Of a DNA stretch of 64,000 nucleotides, positions 32,141-43,929 are shown piece after piece; position 1 is the first letter of the stretch; the number at the start of each line of letters is the position of its first letter. The notes under the pieces were generated by a model. The model was not told the DNA's origin and ran no database searches. It saw only the letters and a list, made by a program, of their open reading frames with translations. This DNA is from Ovis canadensis (taxonomy: Eukaryota; Chordata; Mammalia; Artiodactyla; Bovidae). The position numbers and the translations under genes were made by a program. The stretch spans positions 73,768,501 to 73,832,500 of the forward strand of contig NC_091263.1 of the NCBI RefSeq assembly GCF_042477335.2, read 5' to 3'.

Positions 32141-32890
32141 CTCGACCTGATGGACACACGGCTCCTCGAGAAAACACTCTTTTCAAGCACATGTTGGAAG
32201 TTTCCCAAAAATGTGCTCATAGTAGGAAGCAAGTCTGAAAAAGTTTCATTCAAAGAATTGGAATATTACAGGATGCGTTCTCTGACCACAATATACTGAA
32301 GTTAGAAATGTTGGTTTAAAAGTTACTAAAAATAACTGTTTTTAAAAGATGAAACATTATACATTTGTTACATAGATACTAATATAATTGAAATGCTATT
32401 AATGCTTACAGTAGACAAGTTCCAAGGTTTGCACTAATAAAACAGTGTATCCTGAAACAATCTGAAGATTATGGAGATGTATTTGAGTGTGACGCTTTAA
32501 ATCTGACTAAAATTTCCAGATGTTAGCTATGCACAAGATACGAGGAGAGATTCCATCAAAAAGAAAGAAGCTGAAGAAAAATGTGGACGCAGGTAAAAAT
32601 GAGTCAGCCTGGGATCAAACTGTAGTTTCTTTGAATACGTCTTCTCTTGGCCTCTCAATTTAAGAAAATTGAGTGACTTTTGCTTTAAAAATTAAGCGAA
32701 ACAGCATCAACAATAAAAACCAAACCCCAAACCATAAGGGCCAAAGGAAAAAAACACTAGGGCCATAAAAAATATATTTTGAGAGAATGGTACATAAAAT
32801 ACCAAATATAAAGCCGTGTGGAATGCAGTTACAGTCATACTCAGAGGGAAAATTGTAGCCTTAATACATATATTAGAAAAAAGATGGAAA
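32140..32890 (+). mobile_element. Very old L1/HAL1-like ORF2 fragment, sense
   Basis: gttctctgaccacaatatactgaagttagaaatg (the SDHN-type endonuclease segment) and gaatgcagttacagtcatactcagagggaaaattgtagcc are L1 ORF2 landmarks in sense. Full of stops and frameshifts. Confidence 0.6.
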
Positions 32891-33427
32891 ACAAAGGAGC
32901 TAAGTGGTCCTTTCTCTTCCTTCCTCTGGTTTTTAGAGTTGCACTGGGAGAACGTGATGTCACAAGCCGGGTATGGGGCCATGCTGGTTTTGCAGCTCTC
33001 CTGGACGAAGGCTAACAATTCTGCGTGACAAAACGTGACACACGTCTCCGCAGAAGTCCTCACCCAGCTTGACGCGTCAACAGCATTTAATGTGAGGGTC
33101 ACTGTTCCGCTCTTCTAACCCTCTCGGGACTCTTTCTTCGCTTGGTTTCCAGGCAGTGCTGAGCAGGAGCCAGTTCACATCACCTTCCAAGAGTTGATTG
33201 TGTGCCAGCAACCTGCTCAGTGACGCCGCGGTGGCACTCAGGACAAACCGCAGTGGGAGCGCATGACCGTCGAAACCGGAAACCTCCGCAGGTCAGTGCC
33301 CCTGTCTACGGACAGATCTACCCACCCATCCGTCCATCCGACCGTCGTCTGCTGGTCTGCTTTCTGTCTGCCATCTATTTATCATCCATCCGTAGTGTTT
33401 TATCTTTCTATCATCACCTGTCTGTTG

Positions 33428-33850
33428 TTGTCCAGCCACTAAGTCGTGTCCCAGTGTGCAACGCCAGGCCTCCCTGTCCTTCACTGTCTCCCAGAGTTTT
33501 CCCAGACTCATGTCCATCGAGTCGGTGATGCCATCCAACCGTCTCATCCTCTGTCCCCTTCTCCTCCCACCTTCAATCTTTCCCAGCATCAGGGTCTTTT
33601 CTAATGAGTCGGCTCTGCATCTGGTGGGCAAAGTACTGGAGCTTCAGGTTCAACGTCAGTCCTTCCAATGACTATTCAGGACTGATCTCCTTTAGGATTG
33701 ACTGGTTTGGTCTCCTTGCAGTCCAAGGGACTCTCAAGTCTTCTCCAGCACCGCAGTTCAAAAGCATCCGTTCTTTGCCTCTCAGCCGTCTTTACGGTCC
33801 AGCCCTCATATCCGTGCGTGACGACTGGGAAACCAGTCTAGACTCTAGGG
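33428..33850 (-). mobile_element. BovB (RTE) LINE 3' part, antisense
   Basis: aagtcgtgtcccagtgtgc, catcgagtcggtgatgccatc, tttcccagcatcagggtctt, tctccttgcagtccaaggga and ccgcagttcaaaagcatcc follow the BovB consensus in reverse. 5'-truncated and with no intact ORF. Confidence 0.88.
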
Positions 33851-34542
33851 GCCTTTGTCCACAAAGTGATGCTCCTGCTTCTTGGCGTGCTGTCTCGGCT
33901 CGCCGTCCTCCTCCTCTCGACCACCTGAAGTCTGTCTGTCTGCCTCTCTGTCTGCCGTCCGTGGGCAGGCTCACCAGCTCTGGAACCCCACTCTCTTCTC
34001 ACCTTCACTGGCTGATCGGAATCAGTCCTCCTCACGTGGGAAGGCTGAGCCTCAGACTCAGTCCCCAGACCTCTGCTCCGTCCCCTCCCTCCCTCGGAGA
34101 TCTCACTCAGTCTCCTGTCTTTACACACCACGTGCACGCCGACAACTTCCTGCTGAGTGATCCCCAGCCCTGACCTCACCCCAACTCCAGACTCGTGGAC
34201 CACTCTGTGGACTGCACGCCTAGGGACAGGCTGGACTTGCAGGGCCCAGCAGACATCCCGGGCGGCGTGGGTGACGACGTCCTTGCCCAAGGCCGGGGGA
34301 TGGAGCTGCCGCCAGCCTGCAAGGGAGGAGCAGGGAGGAAGGCAGGGGAGAGGCAGCTGCCACGTGGACCTTACGGTGCCCGAGGAGGACTGGGGCTGAA
34401 GTCACAGCATGTGGCTCTGCAGGTGCGGGGCAGCGCCTCAGGTGGGGGAGAGGGCTTAGGTGTGTGACAGAGGACAGGGATGCTTGTCTAAAGGTCTCAG
34501 TGTAAGATTTAAAAAGTGACTGTGACATAGAAGCTTTCTTTT

Positions 34543-34682
34543 AAAATACCATTTTTTTTTCCCTTTTTTGGCTGAGCCACGTGGCTCGTGAGATCATAGT
34601 TCCCCGACCAGAGATCAAAGCTGCACCCCTGCAGTGGAAGAGCAGAGTCTTCACCCCTGGACGGTCAGGAAGTCCTGACACA
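34543..34682 (-). mobile_element. CHR-2-type SINE, antisense
   Basis: ttttttggctgagccacgtgg, gagatcatagttccccgacc and gcagtggaagagcagag trace CHR-2 in reverse. A short L1-like stretch (acagcattatttttaacagccg) separates it from the next SINE. Confidence 0.8.
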
Positions 34683-34751
34683 GCATTATTTTTAACAGCC
34701 GCAAAGTTCAAGCTACCCAAACGCCCGTCAGTACGTCAACAAAAGCATTAC

Positions 34752-34940
34752 GGTGGTGGGACACGCCTGGCGGTCCAGTGGTTGAGACCTTGCCTTCCGA
34801 CGCCAGGGCTGCGGGTTTGATCCCTGGTCAGTGAGCTGGGCTCCAGTTTGTGCCTCACCGCCAAGAAACCCAAAGCAGAAACCAGAAACAACATTGTAAC
34901 AAATTCAACAAAAGGCCTCAAAGGAAAAAAAAAGGAAGTA
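34752..34940 (+). mobile_element. CHR-2-type SINE, sense
   Basis: cctggcggtccagtggttgaga, gcgggtttgatccctggtcag and an A-rich 3' tail. Head-to-head with the preceding antisense copy; the pair could form a hairpin if transcribed. Confidence 0.8.
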
Positions 34941-35159
34941 CTCCACGTCAAAAACAATCTTTAAAAAACAAAAGGCCACACACATACGCACACGCGTCAC
35001 GGTGTCTCACAAAATGAAATAGGACAGAGCTTGAAGCTGTTGGCTGGAGTTGCAGCTGTCATCTTGTGAGCACGAGGACAGAGAAACAGGCTTTATTAGC
35101 CCGAGCATGGTTCAGCCACTGAACACTTTGGATTTCTCATTGTGCTAAAAGAATAAATC

Positions 35160-35930
35160 CCTATCTGCTTAAGTTGCTGAGATATTTTTTGTGTCAGAAC
35201 ACAATCCAGGCTGTACCCCAGGCTGTCATCGGCTTAGCCCCCATCACGGTCTTCCTAAAACAGGCGTCACTGTGCCCCTCTTTGGCTGGAGATGCCCACC
35301 GGGGAGATGGCGTTTTCCTCTATCAGGCAAGCAAGGACGAAGAAGATGGAGAAGGTTCCATGTCTGTGGAGAGGTGCACAGACAGGGCTGAGCGTTTGCC
35401 GCTGGTGGACCATTCATGGGTGCCACGCCTGGGAGAAAGATGGGCGGTGGCTTTCCCAAGTAAAGATGCTCACCAGCCTCTTGCCAGCACCCCGCAGGGT
35501 GGACAGAGCCCAGCTCCCCACACCCGGCCCAGCCAAGGCTGCAGCCCTGTGCCTGGGGAGGCCGGGCCCAGCCGAGGGCAGTGCCGCCGTGACCGCTGCT
35601 GTGGCTTCCACCCCGCTGGACGGGCTGCCTGACAGTGGTGGAGCTCAGGGCCCCTCACCCGCCCACCCGCCCGCCCGCCGCGCCCGGGGCAGGAAGCATT
35701 CCCAGAGCACCTGTTTCCTGAGGACCCCGCCGGGTGCTCCCGGGCACCATCTGGGCGCTGCCCCACATGCTGTTTGCATCAGGAGTTTAGAAAAACAATT
35801 CGGCGTGGACTAATCACTCTCTAATTTTTTCAGGCGCATCCCAAAGTCTCAGCCCTGCCCCCGCCCTCTTTCCCTGCCAGCCCTTCTCCGGGAGTCTATG
35901 GGCTGCTAGACACACACTGCTGCACACACA
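35160..35930. other. Intergenic DNA, nothing recognised
   Basis: Unique GC-rich sequence with one short AT-richer stretch at 35800-35830. No feature that I can support. Confidence 0.5.
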
Positions 35931-36240
35931 CACCCCAACGTCACAGGCACACTCACTCACACTGCCCACCTACAATCCGCTCACTCACATGCACACACCC
36001 CAACTTCATACACACACTCACTCACACTACTCACCTACACATCTGCTCACAGCACACTCACACACACCCCAACTTCATATACACACTCACACTACCCACC
36101 TGCACATCTGCTCACAGCACACTCACACACACACACACCAACTTCACACACTCACTCACACTACCCACCTGCACATCCAGTCAAACACGCACACACAATG
36201 TACTCATGTGCAATGCACTCTTAGTTTACACTCTCACACA
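35931..36240. repeat. CA-rich tandem repeat, four units of 65-71 bp
   Basis: Units begin with cacccaac-like blocks at 35931, 35996, 36065 and 36136, each followed by actcacactacccacctgcacatctgctcac-type sequence, with embedded (CA)n. Confidence 0.85.
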
Positions 36241-36359
36241 CACATACAGATGCCTCCCCCTGGCACAGTTCTGGAAAACGACTTCTTCTTGAGAGGGGAC
36301 CCTTGGGGTGGCGGGGTGGTCAGCTGAGGGCGTTGGTCCTCGGGACCTGGCGTGCAGAG

Positions 36360-36450
36360 TGGGTTAGGAGTCAGGCCCTGAGACAGACTGGGTTGAACCC
36401 CAGTTCTGCAGCCGTCCCCCTCTGGCCAAGCTGCCCACCTGTCCAGGCCT
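36360..36450 (+). mobile_element. MIR-like fragment
   Basis: ttaggagtcaggccctgaga, then ctgggttgaaccccagttctgc, matches the 5' half of MIR in sense. Confidence 0.55.
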
Positions 36451-36459
36451 TGGGGCTCG

Positions 36460-39400
36460 CCTCTGGTACCTGGAACAGCGGCCGCTGGCACCTCTGTGCA
36501 GGCCGCGTCAGTGCCCAGAACAAAGCGCCGCGTGTGTTTTGTTTAAAAACATTCCCACAAATCAAAGTGACATCAAAACTCGTGCTGAAATCTGGATTTT
36601 CCTGCAGACTTTTCTGATTGCATAATTCTGAATCAGTCCCTGAAGCCGAATGTTTGTCCCCTCATGGGGCCTGAGGCCGTCCATGCCGCAGCGGACGCCA
36701 AAGGACGGCAGAGAGGTTAGGTTGTTTTTCTGCCGGCTCCCAGCGCTCTGGAGACAGGCAGGCCTGCCGGGTTTGTGCCGTGCCCAGCAGGTTGGCGTGG
36801 GGGTGCGGTCATGGCCGGGTCGGGGTGGGGGACTTCGTGAGGACTTTGCTGCAGGAAGCAGAGGCCTTGCGGAGCCCACGAGCGCAGCTACACACCTGTC
36901 CAGCTGGCCGGGGCCCAGGCTCCAGGCGGCTCCAGGGTGGGGGGCCCAGGAGTGGTGGAGGCGCCAGGGTATATGTGGGGGGGGGAGCGTGCCTGGTGGT
37001 GGGCGGGCGGGCACCAAGGGGCAGTGCCCAGCCCCCCGCCGGTGGAGGGCTTCCTGGGGCGGAGCTCCAGCCGCCTGGGCCTCAGGGCCCTAGCGGGGGC
37101 TGCTGTCTGAGAACAAAGCGTCCTGCAGGAATTCCGGCCGAGTCCTGGAGCCTGGCGCCCTGCCCCACACACCCACCCTGCCCCCACCCCCTCCCCACCT
37201 CGCAGGCCAGTTCCCAGTTCGGGGGCGTGGAGGTTGCCATCAGCACGTAAGACGGGGCACCTGGGCCGGCCCGGGGCTTCCACAGCTGCTCCGATGCCCG
37301 TTCACCTCTTCCCTTCCGGCCTCAGAAGTGCTGGCCTGGACCCGGGCGGGGGTGGGGGCGGGGAGCTTCCTGGCCGGGCGGACCGAGGCTCCCAGACTGT
37401 TGCAGCAGAAGGCTTCCTTCCTGAAAAAGCACAGCAGCCCCTGCTTTCCGTCCCTCTTGCTTCTCTCCAGAGAGAGCTGCCCCCCACCCCCGCTCAGCCC
37501 CCAGCTGCGGGCCTAGCTCCCTGGACGACTGGCCTGTGGCACGGGGGGTGAGGGGGGTTCGCAGTAGCCCACGGGCTAGCGTGTGGTCCCGGGGGCAGGC
37601 CGCAGGACCCGGCCTCTCGCCAGCAGGCAGCCACCACCTGCAGTTTCTCTGGGGCCACTGCCGCAGCCAGGCAGGTGCCGTGACTGCAAACAGCCCGCGT
37701 GGTGACCCAGAGCCCAGAGCTTCCTAAGACTGCCTGGCCCGGGTTTTTCAGTGGCCTGTGCCAATCTCTCTCCCTCCCTCCCCCTCATCAGTCCGTCCAT
37801 CAGCAAATCCTGCCAGCTCATCTTCCCCAAAAGTAGCTTTGTTTGGAGAAAGCCTTCCCTCCCCGCCTCCCCCTCTGACCTCAGCTCCCACCCAGGCCGC
37901 AGTGGCCCCCTCCTGCTCCTCACACCCACAGCAATGGGTTCAGAGGTGGGCATAACCCAAAGTTGACCAGACAGCCTGGTTTCCTGATGAAAGGGCTGGA
38001 ACCGCGGCAGCCACCTCTCCATCGGGAGGAGAGTGTTGCCATCACAGGAGGTGAAGCCAGTGGGAAAGTGGGGAGAAGGCCCCTGAGCGGGACAGCAAGG
38101 ATGGCATCTGCTGGGTCTGATCGGTCCGCTTGGATCGCAGGCAGCAGAAAATAGCGTCCTTGAACATTTCCGCTGGCAGCCTCGCTCCCAGGGGCTCAGA
38201 CACCAGCGGAGCCAGGCCTCCCCGTCCCCCATGGGTCCTCTCCGTGCAGCTCTCGGCAGGGGGATGGAGGGCCTCCCCTCCCTGCAGCCCAGGCCCTGTT
38301 CTCCCAGTTTCACAGCCTCGTCCAGCACTGCCCGCCTGGGTCCTCATCTGGCCCGCGTGGACCCCCTGGGTTGACTGCTGTGTGGGAAGGGGTCTGCAGG
38401 GTGGGGCTCCGGAGGCCCTCACTGACCGCGGGCTGAACGGACAAGTGGATGCAGGGCTGAGCCCCAGGCCTCGCCTGGGCGGGTGTGCGGGGCCCCGGGC
38501 CAGGAGGCGAGAGGCCCGGGTCACACTGGGCTGCGGGCGGGCTGGGGCCGTCCTGCTGCTGTTGTGACGTGCCCTGAGCGGCGTCCCTTTGGTGTTCGGA
38601 GGAAGAAGTTGGCTTGTGTGTGGGCTCGCACGTTGGGGGCACGCGGGGGACATGGCCAGCGGCCCCCACGTCTGCCCCACTATTTCTCAGTCGCAGGACC
38701 TGCAGAGAAGCAGGTGACTGCGCACTAAGGATGTCCCTTCAGGTGGGCATGGCCCCGGTAGATTGGGGCGTCCCTTGTCCCCTCCTGATGTTCTGCTGCG
38801 GAATGCTGGCCGTGGGGGTGTCTGGCTCAGGCAGAGAGAGCCGAGTCTCTGATGTGTGGACCTGCCTTGTGGGCCCCGAGGCTCCTGCCCACACAGCAGC
38901 GGGTTCTCTGCCCAAGGGTCCCTGACCCTGGCCCCCTCGCCACATCCCCCGGGCGAGAGGTGCGACTGCCCGCCCTCTCCTCCTGTTGCTCATGCCCCCC
39001 TGCCCGAGGCCTGCTGAGGAGCAGCCTCCTGCCCTCCTCCCCCACCTCTGCATGTGCCAGGAAGTGCTGCGGATTCCCCGGCTCTGACAGGCAGGGCAGC
39101 TGCCCTGCGCGGGGAGGCCCGAGGCTGCTGGCCCAGCCTGTCCAGGCTGCCCTTCCAGAAACTTCCAGCCCCTTCCTGCCTGGCGTCCTGCCCGAGGCCT
39201 TCCTGGAAACCGGGCCCACCCCGCCCCCCAGCCCAGGGCGCCAGTCTTTCCACGGTGTGAATCAGCCGACCTCTCCCAGCATCGCTCTCCTCCGCCTGGG
39301 AAGTTCTCACTGATGGGTGCCTAGGCCCAGTCTGGCGGCCGCCCCCATGAGCCTGGGTCCTTTGCGGAAGGACCTCCGTGACGGGGCATGGACGGTGGAC

Positions 39401-39480
39401 CAGGCAGACACCAAATCACAGAAATAATAGCCATCATCACATGCTGTGGGGTTTACAACATTTACAGATGTAGCGTGTTT
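36460..39480. other. Intergenic GC-rich DNA, nothing recognised
   Basis: Unique sequence with pyrimidine-rich tracts (37770-37790). No gene, RNA or convincing transposon seen. Confidence 0.5.
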
Positions 39481-39489
39481 GATATAAAA

Positions 39490-39694
39490 GACCCTGGTGC
39501 TGGGAAAGATTGAAGGCAAAAGGAGAAGAGGGAGGCAGAAGATGAGACGATTGGATGGCATCACCGACTCAATGGACGTGAATTTGGAAGCCTGGCGAGC
39601 TGCGGTCCGTGGGACGTGACTTAGCATCTGAACAACAGCAACGAGTTTAATATGATCAATGAGTTTAATATAATCAACGAGTTTAATATGATTC
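39490..39694 (+). mobile_element. BovB LINE 3' end with an 18-bp tandem tail
   Basis: gaccctggtgctgggaaagattgaagg, gatggcatcaccgactcaatgg and cttagcatctgaacaacagcaac are the BovB 3' terminus. It is followed directly by three copies of gagtttaatatgatcaat (39643-39694). RTE elements typically end in short repeats, though an 18-bp unit is unusual. Confidence 0.85.
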
Positions 39695-39850
39695 TTTAAA
39701 AAGGAAGAGAAGGGGACATTATATAAGAGTTGTGTTTCTCTATGTCACAAACTAAATTAGTAGAAATATGAAGCTGTTGATTAGCCTTAGAGCAGCCTAC
39801 TAAGGAAATACCTCAAAACAATGGAGTGAAAAACCATTAAAGAAATTCAA

Positions 39851-40131
39851 ATGCTGCTGCTGCTGCTGCTAAGTGGCTTTAGTCGTGTCCGACTCTGTGC
39901 GACCCCATAGACGGCAGCCCACCAGGCTCCCCCATCCCTGGGATTCTCCAGGCAAGAACACTGGAGCGGGTTGCCATTTCCTTCTCCAGTGCATGAAAGT
40001 GAAAAGTGAAAGTGAAGTCGCTCAGTCGTGTCTGACTCTGAGCGACCCCATGGACTGCAGCCCACCAGGCCCCTCCGTCCATGGGATTTTCCAGGCGAGA
40101 GCACTGGAGTGGGGTGCCACTGCCTTCTCCG
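39851..40131 (-). mobile_element. BOVA2 SINE with 7-bp flanking repeats
   Basis: (CTG)n, aagtggctttagtcgtgtcc, two gcccaccaggc blocks and the agtgaaaagtgaaagtgaag linker: a near-consensus antisense BOVA2. attcaaa occurs at 39845-39851 and at 40133-40139, consistent with a target-site duplication. It looks young. Confidence 0.95.
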
Positions 40132-41118
40132 GATTCAAACGCTACCTTCACTTAATGCAGACGAGAGCAGTAAAGGGAGGGTAGAGGAGCAAGAGAGCAG
40201 GTTACACACAGAACAAGAGAACACGGAACACACAGAACACACAGAATCAGAGGAGCCACAGAGACAGACAGCAAAGCTAAAAGCTGGTTCTTTAAAAACT
40301 TCAGGAAACCTGGAAACTTTCAGCTCGATTGAGACAAAGTGAGAGAAAACTCAGATGACTAGAATCAGCAAGGAAAGAGACATTACTACTGACCTTACAG
40401 AAAATAAAAAGGGTTATAAAGGCACCCTGTAAGCAACAGTGTGATAATAAACTAGATAACTCAGATGAAATGAACAAATTCCTAGAAAGACACAAAATAC
40501 CAAAACGGACTCAAGAATGAACAGACAATTTGACTAGGCCTTTGTAATATGCGAAGAGATTGAATTATAATAATTCTTTAAAAATTACCCACAAAGAGAG
40601 GCAGCCCAGGGCCAGATGGCTTCACTGGTGATGTCTACCAAACATTTAAAGAATAATTAATATTAACGCCAACTCCTCACAAAATCTTCCAAAAATAGAA
40701 GAGAACGGACCGCTTCCCAACTCATTCTGTGAGGCCAGCCATCACCCTGATGCCGGAAGTAGGCAAAGACATCACGGGAAGAGAGGACTACAGCCTGCAT
40801 CTCACACGGACACGGATGCAGAGATCCCGAGCCAGACGGCAGCAGGCCGAACCCAGCAGCTTATGTGAAAGCATCACACACACTCACGACCAAGCTGGAT
40901 TCCTGCAGATTTGGCTTAACGTGAAAATCAGTCAGTGGAACGCGCCGGATCAATAGAGTGAAGCACCAAGTACGTGGTCATCAGGAGACACAGAAAGAGC
41001 TTGATAAAACGCAACACCCTTCCGTGGTTAAAAAAAAAGCACTAAAAAAAGCTGGAATGGAAGGGAACTTCCTCGAGCTGATAAAGGGCATCTTTTAAAC
41101 CACATCACTAACATTAGA

Positions 41119-41250
41119 CAGAGGAGAAGGCGATGGCACCCCACTCCAGTACTCTTGCCCGGAGAATCCCAGGAACAGGAGAGCCTGCTGGGCTGCTGTC
41201 TATGGGGTCACACAGAGTTGGACACGACTGAAGCGACTTAGCAGCAACAC
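41119..41250 (+). mobile_element. BovA SINE unit, sense, inside L1
   Basis: gaggagaaggcgatggcacccc, actccagtactcttgcc and acacgactgaagcgacttagcagca: the 3' monomer of a BovA element. Confidence 0.9.
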
Positions 41251-41750
41251 TATACTTATAGTGAAACCCCGGATGCTTTCCCTTCAACCACAGGAGCGAG
41301 ACGAGAATGTTCACCCTGCCACTTCGACTCAGCACTGTTCTCAGGGGTCTATCCAGGGCAGTTGGGAAACTGAATGGAATAATGAGCATCCCCATTGGAA
41401 AAGAAGAAGTATAAATGATCTCTGTTCATAGATGAAATGAAGTTGCATATAGAAAATCCCGAGGAAGCCACACGAAGACTATTAGCTCTAATAAACAAAG
41501 TCGGCAAATTTGCAGGATACAAGATTAATACACAGAAATCAGTTGTACTTCTATACATTTAGAAAAGATACTCTGAAAATGAAATCAAGCAAACAGTTCA
41601 ATGAGCAGCAGCACCGAAAAGAATAAAAGACTCAGCAATACATTTAACACGTGCGTGGTTTATGCTCTGAAAGCTCTGATAGATTGATGAAAGAAACTGA
41701 AGTCCAAATCGGTGGGAAGACACTCCGTGCTCATGGGCTGGACACTTAAT

Positions 41751-41940
41751 GTCGCTTCCCTGGTGGCTCAGCTGGTGAAGAATCTGCCTGCAGTGCAGGA
41801 GCGCTGGGTGTGACTCCTGGGTTGGGAAGATCTCCTGGAGCATGGGCCACTCCAGTGTCCTCACCTGGAGAATTCCATGGGCAGAGGAGCCTGGCGGGCT
41901 GCGGGCCAGGGGGTCACAAAGAGTCGGGCACTACTGGGTG
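41751..41940 (+). mobile_element. Bov-tA SINE, sense, inside L1
   Basis: cgcttccctggtggctcagctgg, gaatctgcctgcagtgcagga and gggtcacaaagagtcgggcac. The B box is mutated (tgtgactcctgg). Confidence 0.9.
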
Positions 41941-42169
41941 AGTGCAGCCCAGTGTTGTTGAGCTTACAGTACTCTCTAAACTTATCTGCAGATTCAACAC
42001 AATCCATGTCAGGATCGCAGATGGCGTCTCCGTAAAAATCGAAAACCGAATTCTACGTTTCATACGGAATTGCAGGGGACGAAGACGAGCCAAAACAATC
42101 CTGAAGGAGAAAATCGAAGTCGGAGGACTCGCACCTTTTTGCTTTCAAAACGTTGAGTGAGAAAAGTCA

Positions 42170-43920
42170 AGTGCAGAATGGTATGCAAAGCGTAGTAGCA
42201 TTTACTTACTCTAGGGAGCGTGCATACCTTGAAGTTTCGCACAAATCACAATTTAACTCAGGGCTTCGGTCACAGCCGGCCTTTCTAAGAAGAGGGAAAG
42301 GGCACGGGAGAATGTGTCTGGGCTGTCTTCCCACCTGGACTCAGTTTAAGCGCCTCTCGAAGGTACTGAGCCTCGGTGTGAGGTGTCAGTCTGGGGGTTT
42401 AAGGTGGTCGGCTAGTGGAGGGCTCTGAACAGGACGTGCATTGATGGGGGGCTGAGGTTGGCCTCCCTGTGACGAACTCGCAAGCCCTGCTTTGCCACCT
42501 GTGCCCCTGAATGCCCCTGCTCCCCCCGAGCTGGACCCTTCTCCGGGCTGAGCCCACTTCAGCCCCTTCAGCTGGGGGGGTCCCCAGCCCCTCCATTCCA
42601 GCTGTCCCCTCCAGGCTCCCTAAGGCCGGACCTCCTCTCTGGGGGTTTGAGATGGGAGTCTGGGGGTCCGTCTCCTGAAGCTTGTGAAGGACAGAGGAAC
42701 CCTGGAGGTTGTGGAGAAGGACAGAGGGACCCTAGACTCCTTCGAGGAGGAGACGCAGCGTCGAGGGGTCCTGAGGGTCACGCGCTCCCACTTCAGGGAA
42801 GATCCCTCACGGGTCCTGCCGCGCGCAGTCTGGGCCGGTCTGGAGCCTGGGCCCGTGGCCGGGGTGGCACCGCCGGCCTCCTCGCCCCCCAGGCGCGCCG
42901 CGAGGCGGTTTCCGTAAGTTGGCAGCGATTGCATAACTTCTTCAGCAACTGCCGGGCCGGATATATTTTGCAACCCAGCCTGCCGTGCCACACGTGTCGG
43001 CTGGCACTGCCAGGCCCCCCACAGAGGCCGAAGGAAGTCTGAGAGTGAAGCACGCTGACGGCGCTGCCCGGGACCCGCTCCCGGCCGTCCCCAGGGACGC
43101 TGCCAGGGCCCCGCCATCCTCTGGCCGGACAGCAGAGCCGCCGAGCCCACGGAGCAGCCCCAGGAGGCGTGGACCTCCGAGGAGCCGCCGTCACCTGCCA
43201 GGAGCCCTTCTTGGTGTTCATGGCAAGATCGGCCCCAAAGGCACGCTGGAGGGAGACTGGCTCACGCCAGTCCATGGGCAGACCCCGCGGGTGCCGCTGG
43301 GCATCCTTCGGAGGAGGGCGCAGCGGGCGTCCGCTGGTTGTGGAGGAGCAGAGAGGCCATCAGCCTGGCGACGCGGCCGTGTGCCCGAGCTCCTGGGACA
43401 TCGACGCTCCAGGGACTGGCAGGTGAATCCAACCCCGCTGGGGTGCTCCCACTTCCTGGAGAGGTTCTCGGCAGAGTCAGCAGGCCCAGTGGACACGGTG
43501 ATGGGCCTCGGGGTCCGCACTCACCCCGCACCTGCCTGCCGGGAGTCCTGCCATTATGGCTCCATCACTGCAGCTCAGGGGAGCCTGTGTCTCTCAAGGT
43601 CAGGCCCCGTTTGGGGGCGGCCGGCCCCCAAATCCTACCTAGTGTAGGAGTCTAGAGGCGTGGTGCCCCTGCCCCGCTCCCTCTTGGACAGAGGCCACCC
43701 AGCCGCCAGGGCTCCCCGAGGGCCGACAGAGCCTCGTGTTGACTGCACTGCAGCCCAGCTTCTCCCTGTCCACTCAGGCAAATGATAAACCCAAATAAAC
43801 CGAATCTCCAAAACCTTATTTACGGAGATGAGAGGTGAATTAACGAAGTGGAGACACACAGCACCGTCATGAACCAGACATCCTGCAGCGCTCAGATGGC
43901 AGGTATCCTCAGATTGCCCG
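42170..43920. other. Intergenic DNA; one candidate element at 42905-42985
   Basis: GC-rich unique sequence. At 42905-42985 a repeat-free, AT-richer island holds a C/EBP-like gattgcataac, a MYB-type caactgcc and tttgcaac. Its conservation is unknown. Elsewhere nothing is recognised. Confidence 0.35.
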
Positions 43921-43929
43921 ACACGTTCA

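Larger units (their letters stand above)
40140..42165 (+). mobile_element. Decayed L1 ORF2 (reverse transcriptase region), sense, split by SINEs
   Basis: ORF2 landmarks in sense include caaattcctagaaagacac, gggccagatggcttcactgg, ctcacgaccaagctggattc, gagaaggcg-flanked pieces and gatacaagattaatacacag (YKINTQ). The catalytic F-A-D-D box reads as F-I-D-E in the stretch at 41420-41440, and many stops interrupt the frame, so the copy is dead. It is interrupted by a BovA unit and a Bov-tA unit. The end at about 42165 is still inside ORF2. Confidence 0.8.

Noticed and set aside
41400..41560. Functional L1 reverse transcriptase
   Set aside because: The catalytic F-A-D-D box is changed to F-I-D-E and the frame is broken by stops and SINE insertions.
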